Of a stretch of 64,000 nt of DNA, positions 58,301-64,000 are shown piece by piece. The position numbers were made by a program, and so were the translations under genes. Origin of the DNA: Oerskovia enterophila (GTDB lineage: Bacteria; Actinomycetota; Actinomycetes; Actinomycetales; Cellulomonadaceae); assembly GCF_001692445.1 (NCBI RefSeq), contig NZ_MAQA01000003.1, forward strand, positions 121,561 through 185,560, in the 5' to 3' direction. Position 1 is the first letter of the stretch. The number at the start of each line of letters is the position of its first letter. Under the pieces are notes generated by a model. That model saw only the letters and a list, made by a program, of their open reading frames with translations. It did no database searches and was not told the DNA's origin.

Positions 58301-61300
58301 CGTTCGAGAAGGTCCGAGCCACCGGCGCCCACTGGTCGACCAAGAACGCCTTGCGTACGGCGCTTGAGCGCGTCGTGTCGACCGAACTCAGGTCGACCGC
58401 GACAGTTCCCCTCGGCACACGCAAGAACCAGACGTGGCTCGCGGCAGACATCGCCGACTTCCTCCTGGACACCCCGCGCGAGGTCAGGACTGAGCCGGTC
58501 ACTGCCGAGGTGATCGACCGGGTTCGAGCACTCGGCGGACCCGTCACCCTGACGCAGGCCAGCGGTGCGCTGCTCGGCCGCGACTCCACGCGCGCCGACC
58601 GCGCCCTGATACGAGCATGGGGCTGGAAGGACGCCATCCCGGCCGGTCCGTTCAGTCAGGTGATGTGCCTGGGCAGCGTCTTCCTGCTCGACGAAGCGCT
58701 CATGGCCCTCGCCACAGAGCTGCGAGACCTTGCCGCGTCCGGCAACGGGCGCGAGGTTCAGCCTCTGCTCTCGGTAGTCACCGCCCAGGACGTCGTGGAC
58801 CAGGCCCGCACGGGAGGCCGGTCGAACTTCGCCGTCCCGATGGCCGAGGGCTTCGACCTGCCCGCCGCCGACCTCCCAATCTCCCCCTACCTGTTCGGCG
58901 CCTGGCTCGGCGACGGTAGTTCCCGAGTCGGGGCAATCACGGTCGGGATCGACGACCTCGACGGCTCGCGTGCACGCCTGGAAGCGGCGTGGGGCTACCC
59001 AGTCCGGCGCGTCGAGAACAACACCGTCAGCGAGGCAAAGAACCTCCACTTCTGCGCCCCGGAGCCGGCCCTGTGCCCGCGCGGACACGACAACTTCCGC
59101 CTACGCAACGGCAGCGGTCTGCGCTGGTGCGTGGACTGCACACGCAAGGCGACCATGGGCGACCCACGTTGGAATGTCGGGCTGACCGAGAAGCTCCGCG
59201 AGCTCGGTGTCCAGCAGAACAAGCACATCCCGGCCACGTACCTGCGCGCCTCGTACAGCCAGCGCCTCGCCCTGCTCCAGGGCGTGATGGACACCGACGG
59301 AACGGTGGCTGAAGACGGGGGTTGCCAGATCGACCTGACCTCGAAGCGGCTCGCGCACGACGTCGTCGAACTCATCCGCTCGCTCGGCATCAAGACTGCC
59401 GCGCCGCGCCGCCGGCTCGCGACCATCACCGAAGCGGACCCTGCCAACCCGGGCAGGAAGCGAACCCGCGTGGTCGGTTGGCGCTGGCGTATGTCGTTCA
59501 GGACCAACGTGCCCGTCTTCCAGATGCAGCGCAAGCTCGACCTCCTGAACGAGAACGTCCGCCCGACCCAGAGCTGGAACTACGTCACGCAGGCCCGCCA
59601 GCTCGATGAGGCCGTCGCCATGCGCTGCATCATGATCGACGACCCGGAGCACCTGTACCTGACGGACGGCTTCGTCCCGACTCACAACTCAGTCAACTTG
59701 CAGTCGCTGCTGACCGGTGCCGCGTTCCACGACTGGGACATCTACGTCACCGACCCGTCCAAGGGGGCCGCCGACTTCCGCTTCGTCGAGCCCTACGCGC
59801 GCTCGATCACCACGACCATCGAAGAGTCATGCGCGATGGTGACCGCGGTCTACCAGGAGGTGAAGCGACGCAAGGATCTGAACTCGAAGCACGGCGTCGG
59901 GTCGTTCCGAGAGCTGCCAGAAGAGGTGCGCCCGAACTACCTGATGCTCGTCGTCGACGAGTTCACGTCACTCATCATGGGCGACACCGTCCCGAAGGCG
60001 ACTGGTGATGCGGAAGCCGACGCCGAGCGCGACCAGATCATCGCCTCCAACGCGATGCGAACGAAGATCGGTGGGTTGGTCGGCAGGATCGCGCGCGAGG
60101 CGCGGTCCGCGGGGGTCGTCCTGGTCCTGGCCACCCAGAAGCTCAACGCGAAGATCCTCGACGGGATACCGGGCTCGACAGATCTGCGCACGAACCTGTC
60201 TCGGATGCTGCTCGGGAATGCCACCTACGGCGACCGTGCCTCGGCGCTGCGCAACCCTGACAACGCCCCACCCCTGGGCGACGTCGTTCCCTCCGGGCGC
60301 GGCCTGTGGGAAGGCGTGGACATGTCGAATCCGAGCATCATCCAGTCCTGGTACTCCTCTGGCGAGCAGGCTGAACTGTCCCGACAGATCGCTGCACGCC
60401 GCGGGCCGATCCCAGCATCCGACAGGCTCGACCTGTCATCCTTCATGCCCAAGTCGGCCTATGCCCCGGGCGTCGTGGACGTCGTGGTGGACGACGACCC
60501 GGCCCCGGGTGCGCCGGAGGAGGTCATCGACGCGGGACGGGTGAAGTTCTCCCTGAACGACCTCCAGGCGTTCACCACCACCGAGCCTGCCGACCAGCCT
60601 GCCCAGGATCTCGCCCCGGCCGCGGCGAGCGACGCCGACCGGATGCTGGCCGCGTTCACCGCGGGCCAGTTCGCGGCCCCCGAGCCCGAGCCGCTCCCGG
60701 CTGCCCTGGCCGCGCCGGTCACCGGCACCTCCACGCTCCTGGTGCTCGACGTGCCCGCACACCTGAACCCCAGCGTGCTAGCCCTGCTCGCGGACGCCAA
60801 CGTGGAGACCGTCTGGGTGAGTCAGGGCCCGGCGGACGAGGCGAACCGGCTCGTCGGCATCGACCTGGCCTCCACGACCGTCGGGTCCCCCGAGCACGGG
60901 TGGTGGAAGCTCGACGCGCTGGACCACCTGGTCGCCTCGCGCCCGCACGTCAGCCGCCTCGTGTGGCTCGACCCGCGCGCGCACGAGGAGATGGACCTGG
61001 GCCTGACCCACGTCGAGTACGCCGCGGACCTGCTCGACGGCGTCGAGCTCGTCGCTCCGGTGCTCGATGCGGACGATGGGCTGAGCGCTGACGTGCTCGC
61101 AGGCGCCCTGGCTCAGGAGCCGATCGAGGAGCAGGTCGTTGCCGTGGCCGTGGACGACTTCGCCCCCGAGCCCTCCCCCGTGCGCCCGCCGGCCCCCGCA
61201 CCAGCACCGGCCGACGACGACTGGGCGATGGGCAGCGTGCGCCCGAGCGTGAAGGCGCCGCCGCGACCGGCCGCCGCTGACGACGACTGGTCGATGGCCT

Positions 61301-61302
61301 GA
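55336..61302 (+). CDS. FtsK/SpoIIIE-like conjugative DNA translocase with an intein in its P-loop
   Basis: The 1988-residue precursor is 1402 residues after removal of the 586-residue intein. It has N-terminal TM helices (about 18-60, 130-165, 195-245), a long middle region, and a split ATPase: GVTGGGK (859-865), the intein (866-1451), then SVNLQSLL, giving G-x-x-G-G-G-K-S after splicing. Walker B is LMLVVDE (about 1536-1542). GLVGRIAREARSAGVVLVLA and TQKLNAKILDGIPG follow as in FtsK/TraB-type pumps. The C-terminal ~350 residues are acidic and variable. It would move DNA through the membrane during transfer; without splicing the P-loop is disrupted. Confidence 0.9.
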   Translation: MAAARTAPPTPPSASWTYPAGAVAAGVAGGVWALANGWPGVALVWVSFALAGWLTQPPTLTGPLDAAKRPTVANPAEKQGLSRYRFWSAMRWRVLTPNAYWWPLEPAGSSTKGLVARLGLIRPANVLALVLAAAAAVIPAPLAGSAGWVLSAVGAYATFAVVVATKRACANEMHPKPAVTFARVAEFAKESPSKVVGSIVGALVLGGASALVVLWFTPSSWGAGRWVLAGVMPVVWAWVLLARPVIEHTVTTWRALVAADEMWQPRWEMMKLPEGGRPFLIEHADLGESVVSVDTFRAPAALGAAWFHQDKNRAQIVNAVGAGSSVVVLSVPNTDAQGQPMPGTVHPLDVRVVTWSTGTEPDYATTAAPIDLVQLVLECAVAEAADGAKMARPLLVGIRPLTEPGTATAAAPQNPDAPHQPDAAHEEPDAQGEDSTEQGSPIAYEASWDFPQGGSYETLGSLVGPVQERMQVMVRVDHRSRQMFLGDLDAVPDSISQQIENLHLAAKWTKHWADALKQGTKGPLVQPGVISSAELANGTEVHCVPFAVGQGQNPLDFFGYEENLASTVNVAFITTTGFCPPTRGARPGERHNLGLTLLYSQAAVPMSPHLLAPSPGRSPQQAQRWVLAGMVNKAFDAAKMARPEVVNVKAMSAARSRGHIWALTLRLYGGVTTADVRRKVQVIAQTWGVPWVRLGPASEDTITLFAGANPSSVTLADPATDEMRITALDWEQAWADAKVVNPVTGAVPTLTAADRLEHNDKVQVLDFALPQGISASQAKGALDKLRTNTGNSFILFRTSPDGAAAIRVLCSPQDPVPFPAAHDFEYMAGHKDKLPFATGVEGEPIEFDPKKHVHVLVAGVTGGGKMQPLDTSIPVPISDRFPRGWATIGALNVGDEVFTRSGRTARISSLSATVEARPVEMVLSDGQRVLSHPEHLWAVSSASSRAAHGKRDTTRRDSAHQRKLIGQADALEAVAATIAPGTWSDLAATFEKVRATGAHWSTKNALRTALERVVSTELRSTATVPLGTRKNQTWLAADIADFLLDTPREVRTEPVTAEVIDRVRALGGPVTLTQASGALLGRDSTRADRALIRAWGWKDAIPAGPFSQVMCLGSVFLLDEALMALATELRDLAASGNGREVQPLLSVVTAQDVVDQARTGGRSNFAVPMAEGFDLPAADLPISPYLFGAWLGDGSSRVGAITVGIDDLDGSRARLEAAWGYPVRRVENNTVSEAKNLHFCAPEPALCPRGHDNFRLRNGSGLRWCVDCTRKATMGDPRWNVGLTEKLRELGVQQNKHIPATYLRASYSQRLALLQGVMDTDGTVAEDGGCQIDLTSKRLAHDVVELIRSLGIKTAAPRRRLATITEADPANPGRKRTRVVGWRWRMSFRTNVPVFQMQRKLDLLNENVRPTQSWNYVTQARQLDEAVAMRCIMIDDPEHLYLTDGFVPTHNSVNLQSLLTGAAFHDWDIYVTDPSKGAADFRFVEPYARSITTTIEESCAMVTAVYQEVKRRKDLNSKHGVGSFRELPEEVRPNYLMLVVDEFTSLIMGDTVPKATGDAEADAERDQIIASNAMRTKIGGLVGRIAREARSAGVVLVLATQKLNAKILDGIPGSTDLRTNLSRMLLGNATYGDRASALRNPDNAPPLGDVVPSGRGLWEGVDMSNPSIIQSWYSSGEQAELSRQIAARRGPIPASDRLDLSSFMPKSAYAPGVVDVVVDDDPAPGAPEEVIDAGRVKFSLNDLQAFTTTEPADQPAQDLAPAAASDADRMLAAFTAGQFAAPEPEPLPAALAAPVTGTSTLLVLDVPAHLNPSVLALLADANVETVWVSQGPADEANRLVGIDLASTTVGSPEHGWWKLDALDHLVASRPHVSRLVWLDPRAHEEMDLGLTHVEYAADLLDGVELVAPVLDADDGLSADVLAGALAQEPIEEQVVAVAVDDFAPEPSPVRPPAPAPAPADDDWAMGSVRPSVKAPPRPAAADDDWSMA
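57931..59688 (+). other. Class 3-type intein with LAGLIDADG endonuclease and zinc-finger insertion
   Basis: The intein begins MQPLDTSIPVP, with Met where most have Cys or Ser, and ends FVPTHN before Ser+1. The splicing block B has SHPEHLWAV (Trp at intein residue 72), block F has MRCIMIDDPEHLYL (Cys566), and block G has Thr584-His-Asn586: the W-C-T triplet of class 3 inteins, which use the block F Cys instead of residue 1. YLFGAWLGDGS and LLQGVMDTDGT are the two LAGLIDADG motifs. Between them CPRGH...CVDC may bind zinc. Insertion is between K and S of the P-loop. Confidence 0.9.
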
Positions 61303-61368
61303 GCCCGGCCTCGGCCCCGCGCATAGGTGCAGGCAGGAACGCCCACCACTACCTGGAGGTTAGCGCCC

Positions 61369-62193
61369 ATGATGGGTGGACACCACGCCGCGACGGGAGC
61401 CGCGGCATGGGTCACGGTCTCTGCCACCGCACCGTACGCACTCGGGCTCTACCCGGCCTCACCGCTGGGGGTCGCCGCGGGTGCGCTCGTGTGTGCCGGC
61501 GCCGCACTTTTGCCGGACGCAGACCACCACTCCAGCACGATCGCCCACGCCCTGCCGCCGTTCAGCGGGCCCATCTGCCGCGGCATCGGGAAGATCTCCG
61601 GCGGGCACCGCCACGGGACGCACTCGATCCTGGGCGTGCTCGCGTTCACCGTGATCGCGTGGGCGGCGGGCCTGCTCACGGTCACCGTCCCCGAGCTGGG
61701 TGAGCTCGCGGTGGGCTCGGGCCTGTTCAGCCTGATCCTGGTCGCGTTCGCGGCCAAGGCGCTGAAGTTCGCTCGCGGCGGCGGCACCCTGGCCCCGTGG
61801 CTGCTGTCCCTGCCGCTGGCCGTGGGCATCACGGTCTTCGCCCCGACCGAGTGGTACTGGCTGCCCGCGGCCGTGGGCATCGGCGCGTTCGTGCACCTGC
61901 TCGGCGACGCGCTGACCACGGGCGGTGTCCCGTTCCTGTGGCCGTGGGTGCCCAAGCCTCCGCGCTGGTGGGCCTCGACCCCGGTCCTGAACCGCTGCTG
62001 GCAGCCCAACGGCTACCTCGGCGCCCCCATCCTGGGCAACGCCGGGTCGGTGCGCGAGTGGATTCTGCTGGTCCCGATCAGCCTCTACGCGATTGTCGGG
62101 ATCGTCGAGGCGACCGCGACGGGCGTGGTCGGGGTCGCCCCTGGCTGGGTGATGGAAGCCGCCCAGCGGCTGATCGAGGGAAGGCCGTCATGA
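61369..62193 (+). CDS. YdjM-like membrane-bound metal-dependent hydrolase
   Basis: From ATG 61369 the protein has 274 residues. It carries the DUF457/YdjM pattern: GHHAATGAAAWV, ALLPDADHHSS, GGHRHGTHSILGVL and VHLLGDALTTGGVPFLWPW, placing His and Asp residues at the membrane face, with about six TM helices. Such proteins are common on phages and plasmids. TGGAGG precedes the start and a GCGCATAGGTGCAGGC element lies 40 bases upstream. Its stop overlaps the next start. Confidence 0.82.
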   Translation: MMGGHHAATGAAAWVTVSATAPYALGLYPASPLGVAAGALVCAGAALLPDADHHSSTIAHALPPFSGPICRGIGKISGGHRHGTHSILGVLAFTVIAWAAGLLTVTVPELGELAVGSGLFSLILVAFAAKALKFARGGGTLAPWLLSLPLAVGITVFAPTEWYWLPAAVGIGAFVHLLGDALTTGGVPFLWPWVPKPPRWWASTPVLNRCWQPNGYLGAPILGNAGSVREWILLVPISLYAIVGIVEATATGVVGVAPGWVMEAAQRLIEGRPS

Positions 62194-62420
62194 CGAGCAG
62201 CACCACGAGCACCAGCGCCACGAGCATCGCCCCGTCCACGCCAGATGCCGGCGAGCCGGCAGGCACCGCTCCGGTCTCGTCCTGCGCGGAGCGCGTCGAG
62301 AACATCCCGTGCCCGGCCACCGGCCACGACCACCTGCTGCGCCGAGCCCCGATCGACCCACCGTTCTGGTACTGCGGGCCCGGGTTCGGGTTCGACGACC
62401 AGGAGGTGACCGGGTCGTGA
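62190..62420 (+). CDS. Small hypothetical protein
   Basis: The ATG overlaps the previous stop by 4 bases. The 76-residue protein has a Ser/Thr-rich start and a C-terminal part with CAERVENIPCPATGHDHLLR and FWYCGPGFGFDDQEV. The Cys/His content suggests a small metal-bound fold. It is coupled again to the next gene by GTGA. Confidence 0.55.
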   Translation: MTSSTTSTSATSIAPSTPDAGEPAGTAPVSSCAERVENIPCPATGHDHLLRRAPIDPPFWYCGPGFGFDDQEVTGS

Positions 62421-62731
62421 GCCTCGACGTCCCCGACCACTTCCCGATCGAGGTCGACCTCCACGGCCAAGGGCCCGTCGCCGTCGCCAGCCCCGAGCAC
62501 GCCGCGACCGCCTGCTGGTGCCCGGACCTACGTTGTGCGCGAGCATGGGCCGACCACGACCACGACCAGCTCGTGCCGACGTGCTGGGCGTGCCACACCG
62601 CGACCGGGCCGCACGTGCCTGCCGACGCCTCCTGCACCTGGACCCCGGTCCTGCCCGTCCCTGCACCGTCCCCCGCGCCCTCGTGGGCCGACCCCGTCCC
62701 AGAGCCCATGGAGGTTCGAGATGTTCGATAG
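62417..62731 (+). CDS. Small hypothetical protein with Cys/His cluster
   Basis: This 104-residue protein (GTG, 4-base overlap) contains ACWCPDLRCARAWADHDHDQ, LVPTCWACHTATGPHVPA and a Pro-rich end. Four to five cysteines in two pairs suggest a zinc ribbon. The next gene starts 11 bases before its stop. No family is recognised. Confidence 0.55.
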   Translation: MSLDVPDHFPIEVDLHGQGPVAVASPEHAATACWCPDLRCARAWADHDHDQLVPTCWACHTATGPHVPADASCTWTPVLPVPAPSPAPSWADPVPEPMEVRDVR

Positions 62732-63320
62732 CCAACCCGCGGTCCTGGTGGTGGACCTGGACAACACGACGTTCGACTACGACCGGGGCCTGGCCGAGCA
62801 CATGGTGCGCACCACCGGCCAAGGCCCCTCGGGCCCGCCGGAGTTCTACGACTACGCCCGCTCGGGCTGGTTCCCCACGAACCAGGACTGGCTGGCAGCG
62901 CACTCGGCCGCGGTCATGGAGGGCCTGTTCGCCAGGATGTGGCCCTACGACGGGGCGCTCGAAGGGCTCGCGTCCCTTCGTGAGGACGGGTTCGTCGTCA
63001 AGTTCGCCACGGCCCACGGGTCACGCTCGTGGATGCCTGGTCCCGACGGCGACGAGCTCGCGCGTGTGGAGCGCGAGACGACGGCCGCAGGCCTGCGGAT
63101 GCTGGGCGTGGAGTACGACGAGCTGCACTTCGTCGCGTCCAAGGCGGAGGTGGCCGGCGACCTGTACATCGACGACGCCCCCTCGCACCTGGCGGACCTC
63201 GACGCCCGGGGCCTGCCCCGGATCGCGTACGACCAGGCCTACAACCGTCACCTGCCGGGCCTGCGCGCGACGAACTGGGACGAGCTCGGGTCGGTGATCC
63301 GCGCCCGCCTCGGGGCCTGA
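62721..63320 (+). CDS. HAD-superfamily protein, 5'(3')-nucleotidase-like
   Basis: From ATG 62721 it has 199 residues. Motif I AVLVVDLDNTTFDYDRGLAE has the D-x-D-N-T nucleophile; a Thr/Ser-type motif II may be FATAHGS, and motif III/IV GDLYIDDAPSHLADLDARGL has the paired Asp. The size and 'IDDxPxHL' match 5'(3')-deoxyribonucleotidase-like HADs found in phages. It may adjust nucleotide pools together with the probable dCMP deaminase that begins at 63913. Confidence 0.78.
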   Translation: MFDSQPAVLVVDLDNTTFDYDRGLAEHMVRTTGQGPSGPPEFYDYARSGWFPTNQDWLAAHSAAVMEGLFARMWPYDGALEGLASLREDGFVVKFATAHGSRSWMPGPDGDELARVERETTAAGLRMLGVEYDELHFVASKAEVAGDLYIDDAPSHLADLDARGLPRIAYDQAYNRHLPGLRATNWDELGSVIRARLGA

Positions 63321-63328
63321 GCGCAGGT

Positions 63329-63344
63329 TCTGCGCATAGGTCCA
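63329..63344 (+). promoter_or_regulatory. CTGCGCATAGGTCCAGG element
   Basis: CTGCGCATAGGTCCAGG repeats the element seen at 44232 and 48190. A GTG follows at once but its frame is not protein-like; the gene actually starts at ATG 63383 after GTGGAGGTG, so here the transcript would have a ~40-base leader. Confidence 0.4.
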
Positions 63345-63382
63345 GGTGAGGATAGGCCGGTCGTCGGAAGTGGAGGTGGATC

Positions 63383-63844
63383 ATGGCGCAGTACGCAACG
63401 AACGCAACGACCGCGGACCCGTTCATCTTGCCCGCGACCGGCCTTACCCTCACGACTCACGCCCTGGAGTCGGCCATCGCCCGGGACGTCAACCTCGCCG
63501 AGATGACTGCGTGCGTGAACGACGCCGAGCAGTCGTGGTCGTCGAGCAAGTACGGGCCCGACCGGGTCGTCTTCCAGCGCGGTGACATCGCCGTCGTCGT
63601 GAGCTCGCGCGAACACCTGGTCGTGACGGTCCTGTTCCGTGAGCAGGACCAGTGGACCAACGCGGACGGGCGACCCTCCGGCAAGCGCCTGTCCAAGGGG
63701 CAGCGGCGCAAGATGACCGCGCTGCTCGCGCGCCTTCGCGACCGGCCTCTGCTGATGAGCGGCCCGCCACCATCTGAGCCGCGCCTGCCCGGCCTGAGCC
63801 CGCTCTCCCTCACGCTCGTGCCCGACGTCGCGGCCAGCGCATAG
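63383..63844 (+). CDS. DUF4258-like hypothetical protein
   Basis: The 153-residue protein has LTTHALESAIARDVNLAEMT, SSSKYGPDRVVFQRGDIAVV and VSSREHLVVTVLFREQDQWT. This 'S.HA...A..R.V...E' helix followed by an antiparallel sheet fits the DUF4258/RelE-like small-enzyme shape, though no toxin residues can be assigned. A basic stretch (SKGQRRKMTALLARLRDR) follows. Its stop TAG lies within another GCGCATAGG string. Confidence 0.6.
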   Translation: MAQYATNATTADPFILPATGLTLTTHALESAIARDVNLAEMTACVNDAEQSWSSSKYGPDRVVFQRGDIAVVVSSREHLVVTVLFREQDQWTNADGRPSGKRLSKGQRRKMTALLARLRDRPLLMSGPPPSEPRLPGLSPLSLTLVPDVAASA

Positions 63845-63912
63845 GACCGGGGAGCGTGCCGCACGCACGCCGTCCCCTTGGCGCCGACCGGATCGGCTGA
63901 GAGCAGGTCCTG

Positions 63913-64000
63913 ATGAGCCCGAAGGTGATCGGCCAGGTCGGCCCGCGCCCGAACTGGGACCAGTGGGCGCTGGGCATCGCGCACGCCGTGGCCTCCCGCG
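63913..64000 (+). CDS. Start of a probable dCMP deaminase, cut by the window edge
   Basis: The first 29 codons read MSPKVIGQVGPRPNWDQWAL and GIAHAVASR. The 'RPxWDxxxLGIAxAVAxR' opening is typical of deoxycytidylate deaminases, just before their zinc-binding part, which lies outside the window. dCMP deaminase converts dCMP to dUMP. Identification rests only on the N-terminus. Confidence 0.5.
   Translation, partial: MSPKVIGQVGPRPNWDQWALGIAHAVASR

Noticed and set aside
1..64000. tRNA genes, rRNA genes or an att site
   Set aside because: I looked for tRNA-like cloverleaf arms and long end repeats and saw none, but reading by eye can miss them; a tRNAscan and a repeat search would decide.

Overview
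The window is GC-rich actinobacterial DNA, roughly 70% GC by eye. It has dense overlapping start/stop junctions, GTG starts, F420-type and NRAMP-type genes, twin-arginine and lipobox signals, and probable leaderless promoters. The gene content suggests a Micrococcales-type soil actinobacterium (a relative of Cellulomonas, Cellulosimicrobium or Microbacterium); the genus is inference only.

The layout looks like a mobile-element backbone with chromosomal-type cargo inserted into it. Backbone-style genes lie at 1-760 and from 34.8 kb to the end. Cargo and scrap DNA fill 0.76-34.5 kb. Several genes are cut at block junctions: the gene at 546-764, the flavodoxin and DUF7007 genes meeting near 7.47 kb, the lipoprotein at 28.58 kb and the CxxC gene at 32.98 kb. 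Cargo, left to right: an IclR regulator with GlcG/HbpS-like and isochorismatase-like genes (0.8-2.7 kb); a MerR/MFS pair between direct repeats of a gene fragment (3.0-5.9 kb); an operon of proteins sharing an N-terminal G-G-Q-F signature (7.4-9.9 kb); a secreted polysaccharide-degradation trio (10.3-16.2 kb); an F420 oxidoreductase; an NRAMP-like transporter operon (18.0-20.6 kb); a redox/stress group with flavoprotein, zinc alcohol dehydrogenase and large catalase (20.7-25.6 kb); lipoproteins and an ankyrin cluster (27.4-30.1 kb); and an inverted pair of PAS-ANTAR regulator modules (30.2-33.1 kb) next to an amino-acid permease.

From 34.8 kb onward most genes are plasmid/ICE-like hypotheticals, often with start codons overlapping the previous stop. 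They lead into a transfer module: a VirD4/TraG-like ATPase (44.3 kb), a replication-relaxation-like protein, small membrane proteins, a NERD-domain protein (54.4 kb) and a 1988-residue FtsK/SpoIIIE-like ATPase (55.3-61.3 kb). The P-loop of that ATPase is interrupted by a 586-residue intein with class 3 hallmarks and a LAGLIDADG endonuclease. Nucleotide-metabolism genes follow (HAD nucleotidase, start of a probable dCMP deaminase). Two non-coding stretches, 43.2-44.25 kb and 53.65-54.4 kb, carry repeats and are candidate replication or transfer origins. I saw no relaxase, integrase, tRNA, rRNA or CRISPR array.

The standout features are the class 3 intein, the PAS-ANTAR plus CxxC module present three times with a conserved structured leader, the G-G-Q-F protein operon, the recurring promoter-like element in front of transfer genes, and the probable alpha-glucan/fungal-wall degradation trio.
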